From Enterococcus hirae ATCC 9790 (GTDB lineage: Bacteria > Bacillota > Bacilli > Lactobacillales > Enterococcaceae), in NCBI RefSeq assembly GCF_000271405.2, contig NC_018081.1:296856-360855 (forward strand): a stretch of 64,000 bases of DNA, given 5' to 3'. The notes below the pieces were generated by a model. That model saw only the letters and a list, made by a program, of their open reading frames with translations. It ran no database searches and was not told the DNA's origin. The translations under genes and the position numbers were made by a program. The number at the start of each line of letters is the position of its first letter. The first letter of the stretch is position 1. Shown one piece after another: positions 54,163 to 63,031 of this stretch.

Positions 54163-55189
54163 GGTGGATCACCTCCACTCCAACACCTTGTTCTTTAATA
54201 AACCGCTCTGCTTGATCCAATTCGTTCTCTGACCCAGTCATCAGTGTCGTTAAGGAACCAAAAGAACCTTCTGCTGTTTGTTTGATTTTACCGTAAACGA
54301 CATTGATGTCGACGTTATACTGACGAATGGCTTGAGAGATGACTGGCTCGTTAGCATTTTTTTCGTTGAACACTAATGTCACTAATCGACCTTTTGGATT
54401 TTCTTTGATCAATTCAGCCAATAATTCTTTTGAGTCTGCTTCTGGTTCGATATCTTGTTGCACGAAACGTTTTGTTACTTCTTGTTTTGGATTTTTGAAG
54501 ACTGTCAAAACATCGCCTTCTTCCACAACTTTTCCTCGTTCCATCACAGCTACCTTGTTACAGATTTTACGAATCACGTTCATTTCGTGCGTGATCAATA
54601 CGATCGTTAAATGTAATTTCTTATTGATAGCTAATAAAAGATCCAATACTTCTTCAGTGGTTTGTGGATCTAGCGCACTGGTTGCTTCGTCACAAAGTAA
54701 GATCTCGGGATCGTTTGCTAACGCTCGAGCTATCCCAACTCTTTGTTTTTGTCCTCCTGAAAGTTGAGAAGGATAGGCATTTCCTCTACCCTCTAATCCG
54801 ACTAATCCAAGCAATTCTTCCGCCCGTTCTTTGCGTTGGGCTTTAGGTACGCCTGCTAATTCTAATGGTAGTTGGATATTTTCTAAAACTGTCCGTGACC
54901 ATAACAAATTGAAATGTTGGAAAATCATACCGATTTTTTTACGAAATGTTCTCAGTTCTTTATTTTTTAGTTTGGTAATCTCTTGGTCATTCACAACAAC
55001 CGTTCCGCTAGTAGGTAGCTCTAATCCGTTCAATAAACGGACAAGTGTACTTTTACCTGCTCCAGAATAGCCAACGATGCCGTAAATATCACCCTTTTCA
55101 ACAGTTAATGAAACATCATTTACCGCTTGGATCGTTCCATTTCTGCCACCAAATGTTTTCTCAACATTGGTTAATTGGATCAATGACAT
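54155..55189 (-). CDS. metN: Methionine ABC transporter ATPase
   Basis: 344 residues from the ATG at 55189 (a GTG nine bases upstream is possible). Walker A GYSGAGKSTLVRLLNG, signature LSGGQKQRVGIARAL, Walker B ILLCDEATSALDPQTT, H-loop ITHEMNVIRKI. The C-terminal 90 residues are the NIL domain that binds methionine and slows transport (LVTLVFNEKNANEPVISQAIRQYNVDINVVYGKIKQTAEGSFGSLTTLMTG). First gene after the T-box leader; overlaps metI by eight bases. Confidence 0.96.
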   Translation of the reverse strand: MSLIQLTNVEKTFGGRNGTIQAVNDVSLTVEKGDIYGIVGYSGAGKSTLVRLLNGLELPTSGTVVVNDQEITKLKNKELRTFRKKIGMIFQHFNLLWSRTVLENIQLPLELAGVPKAQRKERAEELLGLVGLEGRGNAYPSQLSGGQKQRVGIARALANDPEILLCDEATSALDPQTTEEVLDLLLAINKKLHLTIVLITHEMNVIRKICNKVAVMERGKVVEEGDVLTVFKNPKQEVTKRFVQQDIEPEADSKELLAELIKENPKGRLVTLVFNEKNANEPVISQAIRQYNVDINVVYGKIKQTAEGSFGSLTTLMTGSENELDQAERFIKEQGVGVEVIHRG

Positions 55190-55239
55190 ATTGCTCACAT
55201 CTTTCTTTTATTTTTTACATGGAGATCAAGTAGGAAACA

Positions 55240-55545
55240 AAAAAGCTTCCGCCCCCTTGCTTTAGCAAAAGGACGAAAGCTGAAACTTCCGTGTTACCAC
55301 CTTGATTTGCTGCTATCTCACAATAACAACCTTTACCAGTACTTGGGTCATCGTTCTTTCATCATAATCCTGCCCGTATACCGTTGTGCTGTAACGGGCA
55401 CCCCCGTAGTAAGTTTGCAAGGCTCACCTACTCTGCTCTAAGACCATCTTCCATCTCATTTCCGTTACCCTTTTTCAGCAATCAGGGCTCTCTTTGAACG
55501 TCTGTGACATGTACTCTTCTTTTCAAAGCTTTATTTATGATTGTT
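55240..55545 (-). promoter_or_regulatory. T-box leader (methionine tRNA) of the metNIQ operon
   Basis: On the minus strand the T-box core AAGGTGGTAACACGGAAG lies at 55286-55303, followed by a terminator with arms agctttcgtcc / gggcggaagct and a T run (55240-55282). About 200 bases of paired leader precede it, with an AGAG-type stem I start near 55,530. The T-box bulge TGGT would pair with ACCA ends, as in tRNA-Met. An ATG in the stem I region (GGAAATGAG) is the likely specifier. When methionine is short, uncharged tRNA-Met stabilises the antiterminator and metNIQ is read. The exact specifier needs a fold model. Confidence 0.85.
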
Positions 55546-55623
55546 CTGATTATAGCAGTTGGAAAATAACGTGTCAACATTTTACCGGTTACTTCTTTAA
55601 AATTTTCTGAAAATTGCTAACTC

Positions 55624-55962
55624 TTATAATTTCTCAAATTCTGTTGGATCGACTTCTTTAAAGCTTAAAAGCCAAGCATTCATTTCATCTTGATCATTTA
55701 AGACATTGATATCTTCATTGATTTTTTCATTCACGGAAGAAACCGTACCGCTTAACGGGCTAGCAAATTCACTGACCGCTTTTTCAGCTTCCACTTCGAT
55801 CAAAGGCTCCCCGATTTGATAAGACTGACCAGCTTTTGGCAAATTGGCAAATGTGATATCACCTAATTCTTTTTGTGCTTCATTAGTTAAACCGACACAA
55901 TATTCTTTCCCATTAAATAAGATCCAAAGGTTATCTTTTTTCTTCAAGTGTTTCCCAGCCAT
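55624..55962 (-). CDS. GcvH-like lipoyl protein
   Basis: 112 residues. Glycine-cleavage H-protein fold: WILFNGKEYCVGLTNEAQKELGDITFANLPKAGQSYQIGEPLIEVEAEKAVSEFASPLSGTVSSVNEKI. The lipoylated lysine is in EAEKAVSEF, and the PLSGTV turn follows. No glycine cleavage partner genes (P, T, L) are near. In many Firmicutes such lone GcvH proteins serve as lipoyl carriers or relays. Downstream of, and one base from, the ArsC-like gene. Confidence 0.85.
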   Translation of the reverse strand: MAGKHLKKKDNLWILFNGKEYCVGLTNEAQKELGDITFANLPKAGQSYQIGEPLIEVEAEKAVSEFASPLSGTVSSVNEKINEDINVLNDQDEMNAWLLSFKEVDPTEFEKL

Positions 55963-55963
55963 T

Positions 55964-56320
55964 TTATATCAATACTCCTTCGTATATTTTTTCATTAAAA
56001 CCGATTGCGACGAGTTGTTTGCCTTTGACGATCAGGGGACGTTTGATTAACATCCCATCACTTGAAAGAATGCGACTAGCTTCATTGATCGAAAAATCAG
56101 CCACTTGGTCTTTTAGCCCCATTTCCCGATACTTCATGCCACTCGTATTGAACAGACGACGTAATGGAATCTCATTATGTTCCAACCAGTCTGTGATCAT
56201 TTCTTCCGATGGTGGACTAGCAATCATATCAATTACTTGATAATCAACATGATGCGCATCCAACCAAGCTTTCGCTTTTTTGCAAGTGGAACATTTCGGA
56301 TACCAATAAAAACGATACAA
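55964..56320 (-). CDS. ArsC/Spx-family thioredoxin-fold protein
   Basis: 118 residues. N-terminal FYWYPKCSTCKKAKAWLDAHHVDYQVIDMIASPPS with the CxxC redox pair (CSTC), as in YffB/Spx/ArsC-family members; the C-terminus has LIKRPLIVKGKQLVAIGFNEKIYEGVL with the conserved R-P-I/L turn. The CxxC and the lack of the Spx RNA-polymerase pattern suggest an ArsC-related reductase of unknown substrate rather than Spx. Coupled to the GcvH-like gene, so a role in thiol or lipoyl chemistry is possible. Confidence 0.82.
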   Translation of the reverse strand: MYRFYWYPKCSTCKKAKAWLDAHHVDYQVIDMIASPPSEEMITDWLEHNEIPLRRLFNTSGMKYREMGLKDQVADFSINEASRILSSDGMLIKRPLIVKGKQLVAIGFNEKIYEGVLI

Positions 56321-56325
56321 CAGTG

Positions 56326-57528
56326 TTACCTCCTAGAAGTTTTCGCAGGCGCCTCATTTTGATACCTCATGGATAATATCAAACCGATACCGATCATATT
56401 TCCAAGGATCGATGATCCACCTTGACTAATGAATGGCAGGGGAATCCCTGTTAATGGTAAGAGTCCAATATTAGCACCAATATTTTCAAATACATGGAAC
56501 AAGAGCATCATGATCAAGCCGCTGGCGATATAAGCATAAAATTCATTGTTCGTATCAAAGCAGACACGAATCATACGATAAATCAAAATAAAATACAAGA
56601 AGATGACGAATGCGCCACCGATAAACCCAAAATTCTCACCAATCACGGTGAAAATCATATCTGATTCACGAACAGGTACATAGATATTACTTACATTAAA
56701 TCCTTTACCTAATAATCCACCAGTTCCTATTGCAAGCAACCCTTGTGCTGGCTGATAGCTCATCCCAGTCGTGTCATGGAATGGATCAAGCCAAGAATCG
56801 ATACGAGCAAACTGGTAAGATTTAAACCCGATTTTATATAATAAATCTCTTCCGCCTTCTGTGGTAACTAAAAAGATCGTCCCAGCACCGACAATCACTG
56901 CCAAAGCAATTACGGGCACGATAATGCGCCAAGAGATACCAGACATTAAGAAAACTCCACCAAAAATTGCTAAGAATACCAGCATGGTCCCAAAATCATC
57001 TTGTGCCATAATCAAGGCTAAAACCGGGAGCGTCACAATCAACATCTTGGCGATCAACCAAAAATCTGATTTGAGCGTTCGTTCCTTCATCTGAGTATTA
57101 TGTTTTGTCACGATCAACGCCATCATTAAAATATAAGCAATTTTCATTAACTCTGCTGGCTGAAACGTCAAGGAACCAAAACTAAACCAGTTTTTGGAAC
57201 CGGTCGACTGGGCGAGGTTGCGGTCATAAAACTTTAACAAGAGTCCCATTACAATTAGACCAAAACCATAGAGATAAGGTGTTAATTTCCAGATCCATTT
57301 GGAATTCAAATGCATAATCACGACAATAGCAATTGAGCCCACGATATACCAAATCGCTTGCATCCCAACACCTCTTACTACCGAAGGGTGGTTAGGATCA
57401 TGACTCAGCGCGACATATAAAGAAAGCAATCCAATCAAACATAATAAGAAGACTGGTAATATGACGCCATAATCAATGCGATTATCACGATTATTATTAG
57501 AAGCTTTTATTTTTTTTCCATGTTTCAT
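56326..57528 (-). CDS. rodA: RodA/FtsW-family cell-wall glycosyltransferase
   Basis: 400 residues, about ten membrane helices. SEDS family marks: GSKNWFSFGSLTFQPAELMKIAYILMMA, MAQDDFGTMLVFLAIFGGVFLMSGISW, RIDSWLDPFHDTTGMSYQPAQGLLAIGTGGLLGKGF, ESDMIFTVIGENFGFIGG and the C-terminal GIPLPFISQGGSSILGNMIGIGLILS. It polymerises lipid II into glycan strands with a class B PBP. RodA (elongation) fits the sequence somewhat better than FtsW, and no division genes are nearby. Six bases separate it from the ArsC-like gene. Confidence 0.9.
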   Translation of the reverse strand: MKHGKKIKASNNNRDNRIDYGVILPVFLLCLIGLLSLYVALSHDPNHPSVVRGVGMQAIWYIVGSIAIVVIMHLNSKWIWKLTPYLYGFGLIVMGLLLKFYDRNLAQSTGSKNWFSFGSLTFQPAELMKIAYILMMALIVTKHNTQMKERTLKSDFWLIAKMLIVTLPVLALIMAQDDFGTMLVFLAIFGGVFLMSGISWRIIVPVIALAVIVGAGTIFLVTTEGGRDLLYKIGFKSYQFARIDSWLDPFHDTTGMSYQPAQGLLAIGTGGLLGKGFNVSNIYVPVRESDMIFTVIGENFGFIGGAFVIFLYFILIYRMIRVCFDTNNEFYAYIASGLIMMLLFHVFENIGANIGLLPLTGIPLPFISQGGSSILGNMIGIGLILSMRYQNEAPAKTSRR

Positions 57529-57695
57529 CCCTTTTCTTAAAAACCATACTGTTCTATATTATAGCGGTCTAGCGGCATAATTGAAAGCCAAAGCAAATAC
57601 ATTTGGGAAAACTTAAAATTATTCTTATCTAATCATCTGCCTTGCTGCTCTTCAGTCAGACCCATCATCGAGATAACAGATAACGTTCTGACGAA

Positions 57696-58514
57696 TCATT
57701 TTTGATAGCGTTCATTATATCTCAAGATCTCTTTACCAATCGCTTGTAAATTCTCTGAAACTAAATTTGTTCGCTGGATCAAATAAAAATTTCGATGATA
57801 CGCTAATTTCTCGGTTGGAACTTCTGGTGGCACCGCACGTTTTGATAAAATCGAACGTCCTACTCCTTCCTTTAAAAGAGCGACAATGACTTCGTTGCTT
57901 TTTACTAACAACTTTTTCCCATGGATATTTTTTTCTTCAAAATACCGTTGCGTATAATGAAAAACTCCAGAAGTTGTTTCTCGAACTAACCATAACTGAC
58001 TGTCAGGATCCCCCGCGATCACTAGTTCATCCTCCATCAATGAAAATCTTTGAACACCAGAAGTTTCTAAAGGTTTTTCGATAAAACCAAAGTCAGCCTC
58101 GTGTTTTGCTACTTGTTCCAACGCATCATGAGAATTGGCATAGGCAATCACAAAATTAATTTTAGGATATTTCAAAAGCAAATCTTTCAACAATTTTGGT
58201 AACAGATAGACGGCAAAAGTGTGAGAAGCAACGATTCGGCAAACTTCTTCTTCATTTTGTTCATCTAGTAATTGTTGTTGTGTTTCTTGCCACTCCTCTA
58301 ATAAAACTAACGCTCGTTCGTAGAGTAGATCTGCTTGTTTTGTCGGCTTCATTTCTTTCCGACCATTTCGCTCAAAGAGAATCACTCCTAATTCTCTTTC
58401 CAGCTGTTTGATTTGATTGGAGACAGCAGGTTGAGATAAGAAAAGTAATTCGGCTGTTCGAGAAAAATTTCTTGTTTCGTATACGACACGAAAAGTTGTT
58501 AACAATTTCAGCAT
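57696..58514 (-). CDS. LysR-family regulator (CysL-like)
   Basis: 272 residues from the ATG at 58514 (GGAAGTGAT site); the 31 codons before it are probably leader. N-terminal winged helix: LLTTFRVVYETRNFSRTAELLFLSQPAVSNQIKQLERELGVILFERNGRKE. The substrate-binding part has two lobes (FVIAYANSHDALEQVAKHEADFGFIEKP). LysR proteins next to YeiH-type exporters are usually of the CysL/YeiE kind linked to sulfite or sulfur. Divergent to the TDT transporter gene, so it likely controls that gene and the yeiH-like gene. Confidence 0.88.
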   Translation of the reverse strand: MLKLLTTFRVVYETRNFSRTAELLFLSQPAVSNQIKQLERELGVILFERNGRKEMKPTKQADLLYERALVLLEEWQETQQQLLDEQNEEEVCRIVASHTFAVYLLPKLLKDLLLKYPKINFVIAYANSHDALEQVAKHEADFGFIEKPLETSGVQRFSLMEDELVIAGDPDSQLWLVRETTSGVFHYTQRYFEEKNIHGKKLLVKSNEVIVALLKEGVGRSILSKRAVPPEVPTEKLAYHRNFYLIQRTNLVSENLQAIGKEILRYNERYQK

Positions 58515-58614
58515 GCGATCACTTCCATAATTTTTTATTATAGTAACTATATCAACTATTTGATTTAAATATATCACGAAATGACTATAATAGTAAATGT
58601 AACGCACAATATAT

Positions 58615-58645
58615 GAGATTGAAAAGCAACGAATGTTTCAATCTC
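58615..58645. other. Perfect 10-base inverted repeat in the LysR/TDT intergenic region
   Basis: gagattgaaa and tttcaatctc flank an 11-base loop. No T run follows. It may be a regulator site or an mRNA leader stem. Confidence 0.5.
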
Positions 58646-58832
58646 GCTCAGACATAAAAAGATCGTTACTTGTATTCTTAATGATCAGTCAGGGCTACCG
58701 ATTTGTTTATTTCCCAATAAATAGTCATTCATAATTATTTATGCAACCTACTATCAACCTTTCCACCTGACTGATCATTTTGTTCTGAGCTTTAGACAAC
58801 ACACTCATCTTATGAAAAGGAGAATTCAATTA

Positions 58833-59795
58833 ATGAAGAATTTTTTAAAACTTATTCCTGTCCCGATTTGTGGGCTCATTCTAGGTTTAGCTTCGCTAGG
58901 TAATCTGTTTAAAGAATATCATTGGATTCATCTAGGGAATATCATTGGTGGGATTAGTATGATTCTCATGATCCTAATGTTTAGCAAATTGTTCCTATTA
59001 TTTGAACATACGAGACAAACATTACATGATCCAATCATTGCCTCGGTTTCACCGACTTTTACGATGTCATTAATGGTTATTTGTACTTACTTTGTACCAT
59101 TTACGCACCTTTTACCAATCGTTCGGATCATCTGGCTTGGCGCTGTCCTGCTACAAGTGATTTTAGTTGTTTACTTTACTTACCATCATGTAATCAAAGC
59201 AGACTTATCACTGGAAGTCATTTATCCAAGTTGGTTCATTATTTATGTTGGTTTCGGGGTAATTACAGTAACTGCTGGAAACTTTTTCCCATTCATTGGC
59301 CAACTATTCTTTTGGTTATCTCTAGCTTGTTACGTTTTCTTATTGCCAATCATCATCCATCGGGTGTTTTTCGTGAAAAACATGGCACATCCTACACTAC
59401 CATTGATCACAATCGTTGCAGCTCCGGGATCGCTTTGTTTAACTGGCTATTTGAAAAACTTTGCGCAACCTTCCTTTTATTTAGTCGTTGCCTTATTTAT
59501 CCTTTCGCAAACTTTATATTTTATCGTGCTATCTCTTTTACCACGATTACTTAAACTACATTTTTATCCAAGCTACGCTGCTTTTACCTTTCCACTAGTT
59601 ATTTCTGCAACTGCTATGTTTTGTGCTGTAAATTACTTTCATTCATTAGGGATCGCTACTGGCTTTTTAACGGTCTTGAAACTGGCTGAATTAGTAATCG
59701 CTACTGGAATGGTGCTTTATGTATTAGGTCATTATATCCGCTTCTTGTTCAAAGAACATGGAAACACAAATAAATATGTCCCTAAAGAAATTTAA
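58833..59795 (+). CDS. TDT-family transporter (tellurite-resistance/dicarboxylate or sulfite exporter)
   Basis: 320 residues from the ATG at 58833, ten bases behind AAAAGGAG; the ATG seven codons upstream overlaps that site. Ten membrane helices, starting LKLIPVPICGLILGLASLGNLF, with PVPxxGLxLGLxxLG as the first-helix motif of the TehA/Mae1/SSU1 family. Members export sulfite or carry dicarboxylates. Divergent to the LysR gene and followed by a YeiH-type exporter, so a sulfur-compound role is plausible but not shown. Confidence 0.88.
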   Translation: MKNFLKLIPVPICGLILGLASLGNLFKEYHWIHLGNIIGGISMILMILMFSKLFLLFEHTRQTLHDPIIASVSPTFTMSLMVICTYFVPFTHLLPIVRIIWLGAVLLQVILVVYFTYHHVIKADLSLEVIYPSWFIIYVGFGVITVTAGNFFPFIGQLFFWLSLACYVFLLPIIIHRVFFVKNMAHPTLPLITIVAAPGSLCLTGYLKNFAQPSFYLVVALFILSQTLYFIVLSLLPRLLKLHFYPSYAAFTFPLVISATAMFCAVNYFHSLGIATGFLTVLKLAELVIATGMVLYVLGHYIRFLFKEHGNTNKYVPKEI

Positions 59796-59808
59796 TTAAG
59801 ATGTTATT

Positions 59809-59842
59809 CTTCTGTCTTTTTCAAATTTAGAAAAAGGCAGAA
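59809..59842 (+). terminator. Terminator after the TDT gene
   Basis: Arms cttctgtctttttc and gaaaaaggcagaag with a T run after. Confidence 0.85.
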
Positions 59843-59995
59843 GATTTTTTGCGTTTTTAAACTTTGTCAATCAAAACGAATAGTGCTACTATTATCAAGG
59901 ATATTCTTGAGTTCAGAGTCGTCGTCCTCTAAATACGAGTACCCGTTTTTCAACTCTGAAACATGCGCACAGATAATGAAAGGAATTTTTAGAAC

Positions 59996-61036
59996 ATGAA
60001 TCTACAAGTAACCATTAATCAATTTAAAAATCAAGGCTCACGAAGAATCTTGCCTGGATTACTTCTTGCTTTTTCAGTAGCAGTCATGAGCAAACTTCTC
60101 GCATTGTTGCTCCCACAGCTTGGTGCTGCCACGATCGCCATTTTATTAGGGATCTTGTTAGGTAATACTTTTTTCAAACAACCTTCTTTAGCCATTGGAA
60201 CGAAATTCGCTGAAAGCAAATTATTGGAATGCTCCGTTTTCTTATTGGGAGCAACGGTTACGGCTCAAACGATTGCTCAAATCGGCATTAAAGGGATTGC
60301 CTTCGTCTTGTTGCAAATGAGTGTGACGATCGTCGGTGCCTATTGGATCGGCAAAAAATTGTTGTTTAGTGATACAGCTTCCTTGATGATGGCAGGAGGA
60401 AATGCTGTTTGCGGTTCTTCGGCTATTGCAGCGATCTCTCCAGTGATCCATGCTGAAGAGGAAGAAAAAGGACAGATCATTACATTAGTTAATTTATTAG
60501 GAACGATCATGATGCTTTCTTTACCTTTTCTTGGCTTACACTTATACGGAGATCACTTAATTGAAAAAAGTGCCCTTTTAGGTGGAACACTTCAATCTGT
60601 TGGACAAGTAGTCGCTGGCGCCAGTTTGCTTGATGCTTCAGTTGTTCAATTTGCCATGCTCTTTAAAATTTTAAGGATCATGATGTTAGTTGCTGTTGTC
60701 TATTTATTTGAAAAATTTATCCAAAAAAAGACAGCTTCTGCTGAAACGATTTCGTCTGACAGTCCCAAGAAAAGAAGATTCCCATTACCATGGTATGTTT
60801 TAGGCTTTTTAGTTTTCTGCTTGCTCAACAGCCTATTTACGCTCCCAACTTTTATCGACAAAGGGGCTCACTTTATTAGTAATTGGTTTGAAATCACTGC
60901 TTTAGCCGCAATTGGTTTACGTTTAGATTTCGCTAAATTCATGAAAGAAGGACCTCGATTCTTATCTTATGGTCTAGCAGTTGGTTTACTGCAAACTGTT
61001 TCTGCGCTGCTATTCATTTGGTTAACAACACTATAA
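59996..61036 (+). CDS. YeiH-family putative sulfate/sulfite exporter
   Basis: 346 residues, about ten membrane helices. The UPF0324/YeiH pattern: [96 protein letters not shown] and a C-terminal [20 protein letters not shown] ribosome site. It has its own leader after the TDT terminator. The substrate is not proven for any member; the sulfur link comes from genetic context with CysL/YeiE-type regulators. Confidence 0.88.
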   Translation: MNLQVTINQFKNQGSRRILPGLLLAFSVAVMSKLLALLLPQLGAATIAILLGILLGNTFFKQPSLAIGTKFAESKLLECSVFLLGATVTAQTIAQIGIKGIAFVLLQMSVTIVGAYWIGKKLLFSDTASLMMAGGNAVCGSSAIAAISPVIHAEEEEKGQIITLVNLLGTIMMLSLPFLGLHLYGDHLIEKSALLGGTLQSVGQVVAGASLLDASVVQFAMLFKILRIMMLVAVVYLFEKFIQKKTASAETISSDSPKKRRFPLPWYVLGFLVFCLLNSLFTLPTFIDKGAHFISNWFEITALAAIGLRLDFAKFMKEGPRFLSYGLAVGLLQTVSALLFIWLTTL

Positions 61037-61098
61037 CTACCGGATTCCACTGGTATAAGCGGTCTGCCTTTGTTGGCTTCATAAAATCCCCAGACTTA

Positions 61099-61156
61099 AA
61101 ACCACCTCTTCGTCCCAAAATAGTCACTTCTATTTCAGGGCGAAGGGGTGGTTTTT
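61099..61156. terminator. Bidirectional terminator
   Basis: aaaccacctcttcg and cgaaggggtggttt form a long stem with a 30-base loop, with an A run before and a T run after. It lies between the convergent exporter and ogt genes. Confidence 0.85.
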
Positions 61157-61180
61157 AGGTCAAATAATTCCAGTTCTTTT

Positions 61181-61672
61181 TTATTCAGATAGTGCTTTTT
61201 CTAATACAAGTAGTTGACGTTTGATCAATAAGCCAGCTTCCGCATTTCCCATATAACCGGTTAATTGACCGTTTTGTCCAATCACTCGATGACATGGAAT
61301 CACGATTGGTAATGGATTCATGCGATTCGCTTGTCCGATTGCTCGGACCGCTTTGGGATGATCAATGGTTTCTGCTATTTTTTTATATGTGCGTATTTCT
61401 CCATAAGGAATCTCTTGTAATGCTTGCCAAACCTTTTGTTGAAAAATCGTGCCTGTGTTTATTGATAACGGAAGTTGAAAGTCCTGCCGGTTTCCCTCAA
61501 AGTACTCAGCCAATTGACGTTCTGTTTCAAGTAGGATTTCTTGTTTCTTTCCTTGATCCTGTGCACCATTTACCGCCATTTCTTCAATCGGATGAAACGA
61601 AACCTTCGTCAACCCATTCTGATCTGCATCTAACCATAGTTCTCCAATTGGCGTATTTATTTTCATTTTCAT
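61181..61672 (-). CDS. ogt: Methylated-DNA--protein-cysteine methyltransferase
   Basis: 163 residues. The active site is PIVIPCHRVIG, followed by the GYMGNAEAGLLIKRQLLVLE end; the helix-turn-helix part reads FQQKVWQALQEIPYGEIRTYKKIAETIDHPKAVRAIGQANRMNPL with the arginine finger (RAIGQANRMNP). It repairs O6-alkylguanine and O4-alkylthymine by taking the alkyl group onto its cysteine. Single gene, convergent with the exporter gene. Confidence 0.95.
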   Translation of the reverse strand: MKMKINTPIGELWLDADQNGLTKVSFHPIEEMAVNGAQDQGKKQEILLETERQLAEYFEGNRQDFQLPLSINTGTIFQQKVWQALQEIPYGEIRTYKKIAETIDHPKAVRAIGQANRMNPLPIVIPCHRVIGQNGQLTGYMGNAEAGLLIKRQLLVLEKALSE

Positions 61673-61882
61673 CGTCTAATCCTGAATGAACTAGACTTGC
61701 CCTCCTCTACCGTTCTACTATTTTATTTATCTTGTATTATTTTAGCTAAAAATGCAATTTAAAGTTTTATTAAGTGTCAGCTTAATGATAAACTAAAAAT
61801 GATGATTACTTAAGTAACAGAAAATACAGTTTATTTACTATTCTGTTCGAACAAATAATATTTGCTTGAAAGGATTTATCAT

Positions 61883-62824
61883 ATGAAAATATCAATTGTT
61901 GTCCCTTGCTATAACGAAGAAAAGACTGTACCGCTTTTTTTCGATGAAGTAGAAAAATTCAAAGACGGACACGAGTTTGAATACTTGTTTATTGATGATG
62001 GCTCCTCAGATGGTACGCTACAAGCCATTAAAGCATTAGCGAGAAAATATAAATATGTGAGATTCGTTTCTTTTTCTCGAAATTTCGGAAAAGAAGCTGC
62101 CCTCTATGCGGGTTTACAAGCTTCGACTGGGGAGCTAATCACAGTAATGGACGTTGATTTACAAGATCCTCCAGAATTACTACCACTCATGATTGAAAAA
62201 ATCACGACAACTGACATTGATTGCGTAGGAACGAGACGCTCAACAAGAGAAGGAGAACCAGTGATTCGGAGTTTCTTCGCTAAACGGTTCTATCAGTTGA
62301 TCAATAAAATCAGTGACACAGAAATGGTAGATGGTGCAAGAGATTTCCGTTTGATGACTCGACAGATGGTTGATGCTGTTTTAGAGTTAACCGAGTACAA
62401 TCGTTTTTCAAAAGGATTATTTAGTTGGGTCGGTTTCAAAACAGAGTATCTTTCTTTTGAAAACCGTGAACGAGTGGCTGGTGAAACCTCTTGGTCCTTT
62501 TGGAAATTATTCAATTATTCGATTGATGGAATCGTCAATTTTTCAGATGCACCACTAACGATCGCCTCTTTCACTGGCGCTCTTTCTTGTATTGGTTCGG
62601 GAATTGCTATTTTATTTATCATTGCACGAGCCTTATTATTTGGTGACCCGACAGCCGGCTGGCCTTCAATGGTATCGATCTTTTTATTTATCGGCGGCAT
62701 CCAATTACTATGCCTAGGGATCATTGGCAAATACATTGGTAAAATTTTCCTTGAAACCAAACAACGCCCCGTTTATATCATACGTGAAACAGAACAAACC
62801 ATCGTTTCTCGTGAAAAAGAATAA
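61883..62824 (+). CDS. GtrB-like family 2 glycosyltransferase
   Basis: 313 residues from the ATG at 61883 (AAAGGA site); seven upstream codons are not needed. GT-A fold: ISIVVPCYNEEKTVPLFFDEVEKF, FIDDGSSDGTLQAI, the metal-binding D-x-D in VMDVDLQDPPELLP, and YNRFSKGLFSWVGFKTEYLSFENRERVAGETSWSFWKLFNYSIDGI. Two C-terminal membrane helices. Such enzymes load glucose or a similar sugar onto undecaprenyl phosphate for decoration of teichoic or wall polysaccharide. A partner flippase or GtrA is not next to it. Confidence 0.92.
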   Translation: MKISIVVPCYNEEKTVPLFFDEVEKFKDGHEFEYLFIDDGSSDGTLQAIKALARKYKYVRFVSFSRNFGKEAALYAGLQASTGELITVMDVDLQDPPELLPLMIEKITTTDIDCVGTRRSTREGEPVIRSFFAKRFYQLINKISDTEMVDGARDFRLMTRQMVDAVLELTEYNRFSKGLFSWVGFKTEYLSFENRERVAGETSWSFWKLFNYSIDGIVNFSDAPLTIASFTGALSCIGSGIAILFIIARALLFGDPTAGWPSMVSIFLFIGGIQLLCLGIIGKYIGKIFLETKQRPVYIIRETEQTIVSREKE

Positions 62825-62886
62825 GTCGTGAGAATAACTATTTCTATTTCGAGATTTTCTCCCTTCGTGCCAAGGTTTTCTCTATA

Positions 62887-62927
62887 AAAAAACACCTGAA
62901 ATGAGCGTTTGATTTCAGGTGTTTTTT
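62887..62927. terminator. Bidirectional terminator
   Basis: Arms aaaaaacacctgaaat and atttcaggtgtttttt match perfectly around a 9-base loop, between convergent genes. Confidence 0.9.
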
Positions 62928-63031
62928 ATTTTTCTAGTTAGCAAATACATTACTTCTAAACATAACAATAACATTCCGATAAAGCTATTGAATGAATCTC
63001 TGTCACATTATAGGCAGGTAAAGAAAAAAGA

